Shown here: in pieces, positions 9,631-18,415 of the stretch
Numbering within the stretch: the first letter of the stretch is position 1
Layout of the letters: every line of letters begins with the position of its first letter
Source: Cellvibrio sp. PSBB006
GTDB taxonomy: Bacteria > Pseudomonadota > Gammaproteobacteria > Pseudomonadales > Cellvibrionaceae
DNA: 64,000 bases
NCBI RefSeq assembly: GCF_002162135.1
Contig: NZ_CP021382.1
Span: 1 to 64,000, forward strand
Direction: 5' to 3'
Program-made: the position numbers and the translations under genes
Notes under the pieces: model-generated
What the model saw: only the letters and a program-made list of their open reading frames with translations
What the model was told of the DNA's origin: nothing
Databases searched by the model: none

Positions 9631-11184
9631 TTAAGCCGGCGCACTGGTCCTGATCAAATGATCAAACGCACCCAATGAAGCGGTTGCACCGGCACCCATC
9701 GCAACAATAATTTGTTTATAGGGTGTGGTAGTACAGTCACCCGCGGCAAACACACCGGGAATGGAAGCCTGACCGCGTGCATCAATTTCAATCTCACCGC
9801 GATTGCTCAGTTGCAGAGTGCCTTTCAACCAATCGGTATTGGGTAACAAACCGATCTGCACAAAGATACCTTCCAGTTCGACTTTGATGATGTCATCAGT
9901 CTGGCGACTTTTGTAAGTCAATGCATTGACCTTTTGACCATCACCGAGCACTTCTGTAGTCAGTGCTTCGGTAATGACGGTGACATTGGGCAAGCTGGTT
10001 AATTTACGTTGCAGCACCGCATCGGCACGCAGCTTTGAATCAAATTCAATCAGCGTGACATGAGCAACGATACCGGCCAAATCAATGGCAGCTTCTACAC
10101 CGGAATTGCCGCCGCCAATCACTGCGACGCGTTTGCCTTTGAATAAAGGACCATCGCAGTGTGGGCAATAGGCAACGCCTTTACCACGATATTCTTTTTC
10201 GCCGGGAACGTTCATCTCTCTCCAGCGTGCGCCGGTCGCGAGAATTACACTTTTGCTTTTCAAGCTGGCGCCGCTGGCCAGCTTGACTTCAATCATCTCG
10301 CCGGGAATCAATTGCTCTGCGCGTTGCAGGTTCACAATATCCACGTCATATTCTTTAACGTGTTGCTCCAGCGCCGAAGCCAGTTTTGGGCCTTCGGTTT
10401 CTTTTACTGAAATAAAATTTTCGATAGCGAGTGTATCGAGCACTTGTCCGCCGAAACGTTCGGCTACAACGCCGGTGCGAATACCCTTGCGCGCTGCATA
10501 GATCGCAGCCGCTGCGCCAGCGGGCCCACCACCGACAACTAACACATCGTAAGCCGGTTTTTCGCTCAGGGCTTTGGCTTCGCGTTCGGCTGCGCCGGTG
10601 TCGATTTTGGCAAGGATTTCTTCCACCGTCATGCGGCCCTGGCCAAAGTGTTCGCCGTTCACAAACACGGTGGGCACAGCCATGACTTGGCGTTTATCCA
10701 CCTCGCTTTGAAACAAGGCGCCGTCGATCATGGTGGCAGTGATGTTGGGGTTCAATGCGGCCATTAAATTCACGGCTTGCACCACGTCCGGACAATTGTG
10801 GCATGACAGGGAAACAAAGACTTCAAAATGAAATTGACCATCGATCGCTTTAATTTGCTCGATGACCTTGGCATCCGTTTTTGGCGGATGGCCACCGCTG
10901 TGCAATAACGCAAGCACCAGCGAGGTAAATTCGTGGCCCATGGGAATACCGGCGAAATGAATACGCCCGGTTTCGCCTTGTGCGCCGACACTGAAGGAAG
11001 GTTTGTACGCGGCATCACCATCTTTGCGAACGCTGACTTTATCGGACAAGGTGGCGATATCGTCCAACAGGGTCAGCAATTCCTGGCTTTTGGCACTGGT
11101 GTCAGTGGTGGCGACCAGTTCAATAGGGCGTTGCAGTTTTTCCAGATACGCTTTCAGCTGGCCTTTAATTGTCGAATCGAGCAT
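9631..11184 (-). CDS. ahpF: alkyl hydroperoxide reductase subunit F
   Basis: The 517-residue flavoprotein transfers electrons from NADH to AhpC. The N-terminal tandem thioredoxin-like domain carries the CxxC motif in [14 protein letters not shown] thioredoxin-reductase-like domain follows, with the FAD motif [19 protein letters not shown], the redox motif AYCPHCDGP, the NADH-binding [14 protein letters not shown] and the C-terminal [11 protein letters not shown]. Length and domain order match E. coli AhpF. ahpC lies 99 bases upstream on the same strand and the pair is probably cotranscribed, though a hairpin lies between them. Confidence 0.97.
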   Translation of the reverse strand: MLDSTIKGQLKAYLEKLQRPIELVATTDTSAKSQELLTLLDDIATLSDKVSVRKDGDAAYKPSFSVGAQGETGRIHFAGIPMGHEFTSLVLALLHSGGHPPKTDAKVIEQIKAIDGQFHFEVFVSLSCHNCPDVVQAVNLMAALNPNITATMIDGALFQSEVDKRQVMAVPTVFVNGEHFGQGRMTVEEILAKIDTGAAEREAKALSEKPAYDVLVVGGGPAGAAAAIYAARKGIRTGVVAERFGGQVLDTLAIENFISVKETEGPKLASALEQHVKEYDVDIVNLQRAEQLIPGEMIEVKLASGASLKSKSVILATGARWREMNVPGEKEYRGKGVAYCPHCDGPLFKGKRVAVIGGGNSGVEAAIDLAGIVAHVTLIEFDSKLRADAVLQRKLTSLPNVTVITEALTTEVLGDGQKVNALTYKSRQTDDIIKVELEGIFVQIGLLPNTDWLKGTLQLSNRGEIEIDARGQASIPGVFAAGDCTTTPYKQIIVAMGAGATASLGAFDHLIRTSAPA

Positions 11185-11208
11185 GGTGATCTCCGTTTAA
11201 TTTTTTTG

Positions 11209-11236
11209 AAGCCCGCTTTGTGGGCGGGCTTTTTTG
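11209..11236 (+). terminator. GC-rich hairpin with T-tract in the ahpC-ahpF gap, terminator-shaped on the + strand
   Basis: AAGCCCGC (11209-11216) pairs with GCGGGCTT (11224-11231) around a 7-base loop, and a T-run follows on the + strand. Read in the direction of the ahp transcript (-), the stem is followed by TTCAAAAAAA rather than a U-tract. So it is a canonical terminator only for antisense transcription; on the ahp mRNA it would be a processing or stability hairpin. Confidence 0.6.
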
Positions 11237-11283
11237 AGCGCAATTGTGTTGCAGTTCCGTATAACGTTTTCGTAAAAAATCGC

Positions 11284-11847
11284 TTAGATCTTGCCAACCA
11301 GATCCAGTGATGGAGCCAAAGTCGCATCACCTTCTTTCCACTTGGCCGGGCAAACTTCACCAGGGTGAGCAGCAACGTACTGAGCGGCTTTCACTTTGCG
11401 CAGCAGCTCAGACGCGTCACGACCAATACCGCCAGCATTAATCTCGATAATTTGAATCTTGCCTTGTGGGTCGATTACAAAGGTACCGCGATCAGCCAGA
11501 CCTTCTGATTCAATCATCACACCGAAATTGCGGGTGATAGCGCCAGTGGGATCACCGATCATCGGGTATTGAATTTTGCCGATGGTTTCGGAGCTGTCAT
11601 GCCAGGCTTTGTGGGTGAAGTGTGTGTCGGTGGACACGGAGTAAATTTCTACGCCCATTTTTTGAAACTCAGCGTAGTTGTCAGCGAGGTCGCCCAGTTC
11701 GGTGGGACACACGAAGGTGAAGTCAGCGGGGTAGAAAAATACTACCGACCATTTGCCTTTCAGATCCGCTTCGGTCAAGTGAACGAATTTGCCCTGATGG
11801 TAAGCCTGAGCGCTGAAGGGTTTGATTTCGGAATTAATTGTCGTCAT
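11284..11847 (-). CDS. ahpC: alkyl hydroperoxide reductase subunit C (2-Cys peroxiredoxin)
   Basis: The 187-residue protein (same length as E. coli AhpC) reduces H2O2 and organic peroxides. The peroxidatic cysteine is C47 in [11 protein letters not shown]; the resolving cysteine is in [11 protein letters not shown]. The start is fixed by AGGAG seven bases before the ATG; the longer open frame upstream is not coding in character. AhpF, encoded downstream, recycles it. A partial OxyR-like site lies about 65 bases upstream. A second, distinct peroxiredoxin gene is found at 57.1 kb. Confidence 0.97.
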   Translation of the reverse strand: MTTINSEIKPFSAQAYHQGKFVHLTEADLKGKWSVVFFYPADFTFVCPTELGDLADNYAEFQKMGVEIYSVSTDTHFTHKAWHDSSETIGKIQYPMIGDPTGAITRNFGVMIESEGLADRGTFVIDPQGKIQIIEINAGGIGRDASELLRKVKAAQYVAAHPGEVCPAKWKEGDATLAPSLDLVGKI

Positions 11848-11911
11848 AGAGATACTCCTGATTTCTGTGGGGGAATTGATTTGACGGGCACAGGTTAAGG
11901 AGTTGACGATG

Positions 11912-11957
11912 ATAGGGCTAATTGAATAACCGCATAGTTTTGATAATAAAAAACTAT
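11912..11957 (-). promoter_or_regulatory. partial OxyR-like operator upstream of ahpC
   Basis: ATAG at 11912 and ATAG at 11934 are spaced by exactly 22 bases, as alternate quarter-sites of the OxyR consensus are (ATAG-N7-CTAT-N7-ATAG-N7-CTAT). The other two quarter-sites are not conserved in register; a CTAT at 11954 is out of register. On the ahpC strand a TATCAT hexamer 17 bases downstream of the second quarter-site could be the -10. No oxyR gene is in the window. Confidence 0.3.
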
Positions 11958-12138
11958 ATGTAAGAGTTGATTGGGAGAAGCTATTTACTTGATTGGCGGT
12001 ATTTATGAGGACAAGCATCGGAAAATAGCCGCTATGAGCAGAAGAATATTCTTCCTTGAAAATAATAATAAATATCATTAAGGTTGCCGTTATATCTCCC
12101 GCGATCGCATTTCTCCCTCTTTCTCAGAGTAAAACATC

Positions 12139-12681
12139 ATGCTCTACGGCGTTATCGGAACACTGTTAGCTGGCGCAGGCATTGGTTGCCTGTACGCTTC
12201 CTGGAAAAATTTGCTTGGTGGTCGTGGGTGGCTGGTTCCCGCAGGTTGGTTCATTCTGTTAGTTGCAACAGCTTGCTGGATCATGGCGAGCGGTGCGGAG
12301 TTTGGTATCAGTTTTAGTTTGCTGGTGAGTCCGTTAATTGCGTGGGGGGTGATGTTGGTCAAAGCGGATATTCGCCCACAACGCTTGCAAGAATGGGAAG
12401 CAGGGCAGGCGAGTTTGCCGGGTGTGAAAACGCTGTTGCGTCACGGTGGATTGTTTGTTGCCAGTGTTTTACTCGCTGGCGCGGCAGCCACGCTGACCAG
12501 TGTGGCCTTGGTGATGTTGTTGCCCTGGACCACAGTGAACGCCATGGTTACTGCCGTCATTCTGGTTCCTGTCTTGTGGGGACTTGCTTCGTATTGGGTA
12601 TGTGCGGACACCAAAGTGTTTCGCCCTGTGTTCTGGCTTGCACTTGCCAGTGGCCTAAGTGCTTTACTTATTTACGTGTGA
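12139..12681 (+). CDS. integral membrane protein of unknown function, partner of the PepSY protein
   Basis: The 180-residue protein is nearly all hydrophobic, with about five to six predicted membrane segments (for example YGVIGTLLAGAGIGCLYAS and WLVPAGWFILLVATACWIMA). A short cytoplasmic stretch (KADIRPQRLQEWEAGQ) lies near residue 75. It ends five bases before the PepSY gene, so the two are clearly cotranscribed. Small membrane proteins of this kind (DUF3325/DUF3649 type) often accompany PepSY proteins near siderophore receptors; the specific family could not be confirmed by reading. It is divergent from ahpC. Confidence 0.65.
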   Translation: MLYGVIGTLLAGAGIGCLYASWKNLLGGRGWLVPAGWFILLVATACWIMASGAEFGISFSLLVSPLIAWGVMLVKADIRPQRLQEWEAGQASLPGVKTLLRHGGLFVASVLLAGAAATLTSVALVMLLPWTTVNAMVTAVILVPVLWGLASYWVCADTKVFRPVFWLALASGLSALLIYV

Positions 12682-12686
12682 TCACT

Positions 12687-14165
12687 ATGAAGCAAATTCT
12701 CTCACCCGGTTTGGTCAAAAAATCTCTCGCCAGTCACTCATGGATTGGCTTGCTGGTTGGTGCCCTGATGTATCTCGTCTGTTTATCGGGAGCCATCGTG
12801 GTTTTTTATCAGGAATTTGAGCGCTGGGAACAACCGACGGTTCACGAATCCCTGGAATATGATACGCAAGCGGTACAACAGGCTTATAACACAGTGGCCG
12901 CGCAGGAAGCGGAGCATGAAGCTGAAGCGCAACACGCGGAAGATGAACACGAACATAAACATATGTACGTGACTCTGCCCACTGAAAGCATACCGCGTAC
13001 GGTTGTGTCATCGGATACCGGCGGCTGGTTTGTCAATCCGGACGGCAGTCTGGGTGAAAAAGTCCAACACGATTGGACGCACATGTTGATTCACTTGCAT
13101 TTATATCTGCACCTGCCCGGCAGCTTCGGGATGATTGTGGTGAGTATTTTGGGCGCAATGCTGTGCGGTTTAATTATCTCCGGTTTTCTGGCACACCCCG
13201 GTATTTTTAAAGATGCATTCAATCTGCGTTTAAAGGGCGCGCGTCGTTTGGAGCAAGTCGATATCCATAATCGCTTAAGTGTATGGGGCGCTCCGTTTCA
13301 TTTAATGATTGCGATTACCGGGGCTTTTTTCGGTCTGGCAGCCATCGTGAGCCTGGTACTGGCCGCCGCCTTTTTTGAAGGCGATGTGGAGGCGGTTATC
13401 CCTGCTGTGTATGGTGCAGAGCCTGAACTTGAGCAGCCAATAGGTAACCCCGCGATTGGTAAAGCACTGGAGCAGATGAAAACCATTGCACCGGGGACCA
13501 CACCTTTTTATGTGACTGTGGAAGAGGTGGGAACGCCAAGCCAATACATGGTTGTCGGCGCTGAACATCCCGGTCGATTAATTTATGCGGAGCAATACCG
13601 TTTTGATTCCGCCGGAAATTATCTGGATAAGATCGGTTTCTCTGATGGCGAAGCAGGGCGCCAAATTATCTTTTCGGTGTACCGGATTCACTTCGGCCAT
13701 TTCGGTGGTTTCGCGGTAAAAATTCTCTACGCTATCTTTGGTCTGGCACTCACTATTGTTTCGGTAACCGGGATTAATATCTGGCTGGTCAAACGAAAAA
13801 CCCGTGACTATCTCAATAATGTCTGGACCGGGATAGTTTGGGGTACACCCGCCGCGTTGGCATTGAGTGGGACTACTCAAGTGATGATCGGTATCCCGTC
13901 AACAGGTGTATTGTGGGTCGGCGTGGTTGCAGCCATTGCCCTTGCGCAATATCTGGATGATGACAATAAAAGCAGAGCTATATTGCAAGTGTTCAGCGCG
14001 TTGTTATTAACGGCGCTGGTGACATTGCATGTGATTAAGTTTGGTTGGGCTGTAGCGCCAGTGGTGATGGGTTTGAATATTACGCTGCTTGTCATTGCGG
14101 TGATATTTTTGCTGATGGGTTTGCGGCAGATGCGTAAGCCAATATTGAATGAAGCCTTGGCTTAA
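12687..14165 (+). CDS. PepSY-associated transmembrane protein
   Basis: The 492-residue protein has an N-terminal membrane anchor (SHSWIGLLVGALMYLVCLSGAIVVF), the signature of PepSY_TM proteins. A His/Glu-rich periplasmic stretch (EAEHEAEAQHAEDEHEHKH, about residues 77-95) may bind metal. Later come HNRLSVWGAPFHLMIAITGAF and further helices. PepSY_TM proteins resemble reductases acting on ferric or other metal substrates near iron uptake genes. An open frame extends upstream to 12342 but overlaps the preceding membrane-protein gene; the ATG at 12687 gives the expected N-terminus. A terminator follows. Confidence 0.85.
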   Translation: MKQILSPGLVKKSLASHSWIGLLVGALMYLVCLSGAIVVFYQEFERWEQPTVHESLEYDTQAVQQAYNTVAAQEAEHEAEAQHAEDEHEHKHMYVTLPTESIPRTVVSSDTGGWFVNPDGSLGEKVQHDWTHMLIHLHLYLHLPGSFGMIVVSILGAMLCGLIISGFLAHPGIFKDAFNLRLKGARRLEQVDIHNRLSVWGAPFHLMIAITGAFFGLAAIVSLVLAAAFFEGDVEAVIPAVYGAEPELEQPIGNPAIGKALEQMKTIAPGTTPFYVTVEEVGTPSQYMVVGAEHPGRLIYAEQYRFDSAGNYLDKIGFSDGEAGRQIIFSVYRIHFGHFGGFAVKILYAIFGLALTIVSVTGINIWLVKRKTRDYLNNVWTGIVWGTPAALALSGTTQVMIGIPSTGVLWVGVVAAIALAQYLDDDNKSRAILQVFSALLLTALVTLHVIKFGWAVAPVVMGLNITLLVIAVIFLLMGLRQMRKPILNEALA

Positions 14166-14176
14166 GTGGGTGGAAT

Positions 14177-14206
14177 AAAAACCGGAGCCTGGCTCCGGTT
14201 TTTTTT
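14177..14206. terminator. bidirectional terminator
   Basis: ACCGGAGCC and GGCTCCGGT form a strong stem flanked by A-run and T-run. It serves the PepSY gene (+) and the polyserine lipoprotein gene (-), which converge here. Confidence 0.9.
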
Positions 14207-14212
14207 AACGTT

Positions 14213-15811
14213 CTATTCTTCCCAGCGAATGTTATCCAACTCAACTCGTATGCCTGATTGCGGTTGTCCATAGGTGGGTATCAACGTAAACCAGGTGGAG
14301 ACTTGCATAATGTCGAGATCGTTATCAATCATGTCTGCAACAGAAATGCGCATTTCTTTCCATACGCCGAATTCACTTTTATCCAATAAAAATTCGCCGC
14401 CTGCACAAGGCCAGTCGCCGCATTGGACAGTAGCGAAGAGATTGGTGTCGGCGTGCGGATTGCTGACCATCTTGTAGTCAAACACCATCTCGCCGGCAGC
14501 ATATGCACTCAGGTCCATGCTCGCTAACGGGACAGGTATTATTGAAAAGCTGCTTGATTGTGTGTCGTTATTGAAGGAAACCTCAATGACATCGTTGTGG
14601 CCTTCGTCACCACTGAAAATTTCTAACCAGCTTATATGGTTATCGGGATCAGGGAGTCCATAAAAACCACCGTCTTCATCCCAGCCGCTTGCGGAACGAT
14701 CATCCTGTATCAGGCAATTGCTGAACACCACATTGGGTGCATCGTCACAGCTCGCTTTTTCCCAGCGAATATTATCCAGTTGGAAATTCACATCGGCCTG
14801 GTTTACCCACTGTGGATTAATCAGCAGCGCGGTACTGATTTTGCTCACATCCAGTTCGAGATCAATTAAATTTTCAACCCAAATGGTGACACTGGTCCAC
14901 TCGCTGTCGGGCAAGGTCTCGACAGTCCATGGTGTGCTTGTACCGCAGGGATAGCCACATTGAATGCTCAGGAAAAGTGTTAAGGGGTCTGTTGTTCCCA
15001 CAGCGCGTACATCAAACTTGATATAACCATTTGCAAAATCCGTCATATCAATAGCAGGCATGTCGGCGTTTTCAGGTGTGGGTGCAGCAATGGTGAAGTT
15101 ACCGCTGGAGTCGTTGCGCAAGAACTTCACATCAATGACGTTGTTGTGTTCGCCATCTTCGAGGTCGACGAGCGACCAGTTGACATGATTGTCGATACCA
15201 TTGCTGTAAAAATTATTGCCGGCATTGCCATCAATTTCCTGATAGCTGGAGATGCCGAACCAGGAAGGGTCGATGCATTCGATGAATACATCTCCGTCAC
15301 CTTCGAAGCAATCCGCTACGGTGAGCGTTACAGTATCGGCTTCGCTGGTGTGAGTGCCGTCGCTTACCGTAAGTGAAAAAGTATATTCTTTACCGGCTTC
15401 CGTTGCGGGGATATAAACAAATAAGTCTTGCGTGTCCATTTCTTCTGTAATGGTGCCGTCCGCCGTGACATACATGATATTATGTTCGGTTACCTGCATC
15501 CATTCATACGTCAGAGTTTCGCCTTCGGGGTCTGCGGAGCCGGCTGCAGTTAATTGAACAGTAAAACCACCCTGGACAATTTGATCTTCGCCAGCACTGG
15601 CGGTAGGCGCTTCATTTGGCGCTACACTACTGCTGCTGTCACTGCTACTACTTTGGCTGCTGCTAGTCACACTGCTACTGCTTTCGCTACTACTACTACT
15701 ACTACTTGTACTGCTTCTGGTTTCCCCGCCGTCTGATGAACCACCGCCGCCACCGCCGCCACAAGAGATGAGAAGAAACACACTCAGTAAGATGGGTAGA
15801 ACTTTAAACAT
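14213..15811 (-). CDS. surface lipoprotein with polyserine linker, PKD/cadherin-like domain and two carbohydrate-binding-like repeats
   Basis: The 532-residue protein begins MFKVLPILLSVFLLISC, with the lipid-attachment Cys at residue 17 and a run of glycines. Residues about 30-62 are an almost pure serine linker typical of Cellvibrio-type secreted enzymes; part of it is coded by a (CTA)6 triplet run at 15687-15706. A PKD/REJ-like domain follows (APTASAGEDQIVQGG, TYEWMQV). Two similar beta-sandwich domains then follow, each with a VIDVKF/VIEVSF strand, a CGYPCG/CGDWPCAG motif and the ending LDNIRWE. They resemble galactose-binding-like domains of the CBM11/ExoP kind. No catalytic domain is seen. 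AAAGGAG precedes the ATG. The role is probably glycan binding at the cell surface. Confidence 0.8.
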   Translation of the reverse strand: MFKVLPILLSVFLLISCGGGGGGGSSDGGETRSSTSSSSSSSESSSSVTSSSQSSSSDSSSSVAPNEAPTASAGEDQIVQGGFTVQLTAAGSADPEGETLTYEWMQVTEHNIMYVTADGTITEEMDTQDLFVYIPATEAGKEYTFSLTVSDGTHTSEADTVTLTVADCFEGDGDVFIECIDPSWFGISSYQEIDGNAGNNFYSNGIDNHVNWSLVDLEDGEHNNVIDVKFLRNDSSGNFTIAAPTPENADMPAIDMTDFANGYIKFDVRAVGTTDPLTLFLSIQCGYPCGTSTPWTVETLPDSEWTSVTIWVENLIDLELDVSKISTALLINPQWVNQADVNFQLDNIRWEKASCDDAPNVVFSNCLIQDDRSASGWDEDGGFYGLPDPDNHISWLEIFSGDEGHNDVIEVSFNNDTQSSSFSIIPVPLASMDLSAYAAGEMVFDYKMVSNPHADTNLFATVQCGDWPCAGGEFLLDKSEFGVWKEMRISVADMIDNDLDIMQVSTWFTLIPTYGQPQSGIRVELDNIRWEE

Positions 15812-16303
15812 GACCGCTCCTTTTTCTTGTACAGAATAAATGCTTGGTGATCCCAAACGTGAAAATAAATGCGCTTCCTGATATTGCCGATAACGTTGTT
15901 ATTGGGTGAGTAGAACGGATGGTTTTTCGGAGTCCAGTGATCCCTCACCTCTGTGTTGTAAAAAATAGAATGGATGGCAGGAGTGCATGCCGGCGCTCTT
16001 ATAGTCAACTTGGCACGATTTTGCACAATGGGGATTATAGACATTCTCGCTTCATCGGCAAGCGCTAGCCCATATATTCAGAATAATCTTGTGCTTAAAC
16101 CGCTTTAATTGCGATCTGCGATAACCTGCAAAACACCTTCACAATTGTCATATATTATTATATTAAATTGGCCAGCTTTTGATAGGATTTCCCTTCAGCG
16201 CTAATGGCAGCAAACCCTGCGTTGGTCGTTTGATGGGGCTTTTGGGCCTCGCTGTATCAAATATTTCCGCACATTATAAAAAATCAAACCATGGAGAATT
16301 TGT
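15812..16303. promoter_or_regulatory. 492-bp divergent intergenic region between lipoprotein and pectate lyase genes
   Basis: No coding frame here is convincing. The part nearest the pectate lyase (16140-16300) is very AT-rich and should hold its promoter; GGAG lies eight bases before its ATG. No unambiguous -35/-10 pair or operator could be assigned. A sigma-54-like string at 16011-16026 fails on spacing. Confidence 0.5.
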
Positions 16304-17446
16304 ATGTTAATTAAAACGCTTTTTACTAAAGCCCTGTTTCTCGTCACAGTCACGGTGTTTGCGTCGTCCTCCTTCGCGCAGATTTCCAATGGACGTTACA
16401 TCATCACTAACCAACTGAGCGGTAAAGCGTTGGACGTGACCAACAGCAGTCAAGATGATGGTGCCAACATTATTCAGTGGACGTACCTTGGCAATCCCAA
16501 TCAGCAGTGGGACGTTACCAATCTCGGTAATGGGTACTATTCCATTCGTGCCGCGCACAGCGGTAAGTCAGTGGATGTCTTTGAATGGAACAGTAACGAC
16601 GGTGCCGGGGCGCGTCAGTGGACCTGGTTGAACGGTGAGAATCAGCATTGGGCAATCGATAACGTCGGTAATAACACCTTTGCGATTACCTCCCGTTTTT
16701 CCGCCAAAGCGCTTGAGGTATTTGAGTTCAACACTGCCGATGGTGGCGATATCCGCCTCTGGACGTATTGGGGTGGTGCCAGCCAGCAATGGCGTTTCGA
16801 TCCGGTCTCTACCGGTGGTGGCAATAATGGCAGTATTACCGGCGCTACCTGTAACTCAACGGGAAGTACTTCGGTTTCATCCACCATCCGCGTGACGAGC
16901 GGTACTTATGATGGTGGTTGCCGGACGTTCAACCCCACATCTGCCTTGGGCGATGGCGGTCAAAGCGAAAGCCAGCAACCCGCGTTCCGCGTCGAGAACG
17001 GTGCGACTTTGCGCAATGTGATCATCGGCAATAACGGTGTTGATGGTATTCACGTTTACAGCGGCGGGACACTGGATAACATTCGTTGGACCAACGTTGG
17101 TGAAGATGCGATGACCATCAAATCGTCCGGCACAGTAAATGTGCGCAATATCTCCGGCTACAATGGGGAAGATAAATTTTTTCAAGTCAATGCAGCATCG
17201 ACCTTGAACGTATCCAATTGTGTCGTTGATAACATGGGTAAATTTTTGCGGCAGAATGGCGGGACAACATTCAGAGCGATTGTGAATGTTGATCGTTGCC
17301 AGATTTCCAATATGAATGAAGGAATCTTCCGTAGCGACAGCCCAAACAGTGAAGCCAGAATTACCAACAGCCGCTTGAGAAATGCCGGATCAATTTGTAT
17401 CGGTAACTGGGCTAGTTGTACATCCTCGGGCATTACTAACTACTGA
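16304..17446 (+). CDS. secreted pectate lyase (polysaccharide lyase family 3) with N-terminal ricin-type lectin module
   Basis: The 380-residue protein has a signal peptide ending at SSFAQ. Residues about 27-165 are a ricin-B/CBM13-like trefoil with three repeats, each with a Gln-x-Trp-type signature (NPNQQWDV, ENQHWAI, ASQQWRF). After a GGGNNG linker, residues about 178-380 match PL3 pectate lyases: VIIGNNGVDGIHVYSGG, IRWTNVGEDAMTIK, GEDKFFQVNAAS and the cysteine-rich end SICIGNWASC. PL3 enzymes cleave polygalacturonate by Ca2+-dependent beta-elimination. The signal peptide implies export, probably through Sec and type II secretion. It is divergent from the carbohydrate-binding lipoprotein and has its own terminator. 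Confidence 0.92.
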   Translation: MLIKTLFTKALFLVTVTVFASSSFAQISNGRYIITNQLSGKALDVTNSSQDDGANIIQWTYLGNPNQQWDVTNLGNGYYSIRAAHSGKSVDVFEWNSNDGAGARQWTWLNGENQHWAIDNVGNNTFAITSRFSAKALEVFEFNTADGGDIRLWTYWGGASQQWRFDPVSTGGGNNGSITGATCNSTGSTSVSSTIRVTSGTYDGGCRTFNPTSALGDGGQSESQQPAFRVENGATLRNVIIGNNGVDGIHVYSGGTLDNIRWTNVGEDAMTIKSSGTVNVRNISGYNGEDKFFQVNAASTLNVSNCVVDNMGKFLRQNGGTTFRAIVNVDRCQISNMNEGIFRSDSPNSEARITNSRLRNAGSICIGNWASCTSSGITNY

Positions 17447-17483
17447 TAAGAGTTAATCGACCCGCTGCCATTAGTCCTGAACC

Positions 17484-17529
17484 GCGCAATAAAAAACCCC
17501 GACTAAACAGCCGGGGTTTTTTATTGCGC
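17484..17529. terminator. long bidirectional terminator between pectate lyase and fpr
   Basis: An 18-bp perfect stem (17484-17501 with 17512-17529) has a 10-base loop, a CCCCG/CGGGG core and A6/T6 flanks, so it works in both directions. Confidence 0.92.
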
Positions 17530-17555
17530 GACATTTTTTACACGTTTTTGTGTCG

Positions 17556-18332
17556 TTATTTTTCCACAAACGCCCGCTCAATCACGTAATCACCGGCTTC
17601 ACCGATACGTGGAGAAATATTAAAGCCGCGTGCGTTTAACAGCGCGCAGGTGTCTTCCAGCATCGCAGGGCTGCCACACAACATCGCGCGATCGGTTTCC
17701 GGGTTGAGCGGTGGCAAACCGATATCGTCAAACAATTTTCCGCTTTCAATCAAGTCGGTCAAGCGCCCCTGATTGCGAAAAGGTTCGCGAGTAACGGTGG
17801 GATAATAAATTAATTTCTCGCGCACATCTTCGCCGAGGTATTCATGCTCCGGCAATTCTTTGGTGATGAAATCCGCATAAGCCAGTTCGCTGACCGTGCG
17901 TACGCCGTGCACCAGAATAATTTTTTCGTATTGCTCATAGGCTTCTGGATCGCGAATTAAACTGAGAAAAGGTGCGAGCCCGGTACCGGTGCTTAAAAAA
18001 TACAAATGCTTGCCGGGTTTTAAATCCGTCAGCAGCAGTGAGCCGGTGGGTTTGCGGCCGACCAGTAGATCGTCACCCACTTTCAGATGTTGTAAGCGCG
18101 AGGTCAGGGGGCCGTTGGGGACTTTAATACTGAAAAACTCCAGGTGCTCGTCGTAGGTGGCGCTGGCGATACTGTAGGCGCGCAATAGTGGACGCCCGTC
18201 GACGTGTAAACCGATCATCACAAATTGGCCGCTTTCAAAACGCAGGGAGTCGCTGCGTGTGGTGGTGAAGCTGAACAGTGATTCATTCCAGTGGTGAACG
18301 CTTAACACTTTTTCCGGTTCAACGGCTGCCAT
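17556..18332 (-). CDS. fpr: ferredoxin/flavodoxin--NADP+ reductase
   Basis: The 258-residue protein matches the bacterial Fpr subclass in length. FAD-binding motif RAYSIASATYDE lies near residue 52, followed by KVPNGPLTSRLQHL. The NADP-binding loop is FLSTGTGLAPFLSLIRD, then VHGVRTVSELAY and MLCGSPAMLEDTCALL. The C-terminus ends in VIERAFVEK, typical of the family. It exchanges electrons between NADPH and ferredoxin or flavodoxin, supporting Fe-S enzymes and, through Bfd, iron release. It follows etfA on the same strand with an 83-base gap containing a dispersed palindromic repeat. Confidence 0.95.
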   Translation of the reverse strand: MAAVEPEKVLSVHHWNESLFSFTTTRSDSLRFESGQFVMIGLHVDGRPLLRAYSIASATYDEHLEFFSIKVPNGPLTSRLQHLKVGDDLLVGRKPTGSLLLTDLKPGKHLYFLSTGTGLAPFLSLIRDPEAYEQYEKIILVHGVRTVSELAYADFITKELPEHEYLGEDVREKLIYYPTVTREPFRNQGRLTDLIESGKLFDDIGLPPLNPETDRAMLCGSPAMLEDTCALLNARGFNISPRIGEAGDYVIERAFVEK

Positions 18333-18374
18333 TGTGTGGGGGTTCCTTTGGGTCTATGTGGTGTGAATAAGGTT

Positions 18375-18410
18375 GGTGTCGGATTATGCCTTTGGCTAAT
18401 CCGACCTACG
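18375..18410. repeat. dispersed palindromic repeat, copy 1
   Basis: GTCGGATTA and TAATCCGAC form a 9-bp stem, extended by CTACG on one side. A related copy in opposite orientation lies at 27794-27833, sharing CGTAG-TCG-ATTAGCC...TAATCCGACACC. It sits between etfA and fpr and may act as a REP-like 3'-end element. Confidence 0.7.
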
Positions 18411-18415
18411 GTTAA

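Noticed and set aside
12342..12686. Upstream extension of the PepSY protein
   Set aside because: It is a shifted-frame shadow of the preceding membrane-protein gene; the ATG at 12687 gives the typical PepSY N-terminus.
15640..15720. CRISPR-like short repeats
   Set aside because: The repetition is serine codons inside the lipoprotein gene, with no spacer structure.
16011..16026. Sigma-54-like promoter TGGCACG...TTGCAC upstream of the pectate lyase
   Set aside because: GG and GC are nine bases apart, one short of the strict ten needed, and it lies nearly 290 bases from the start codon.
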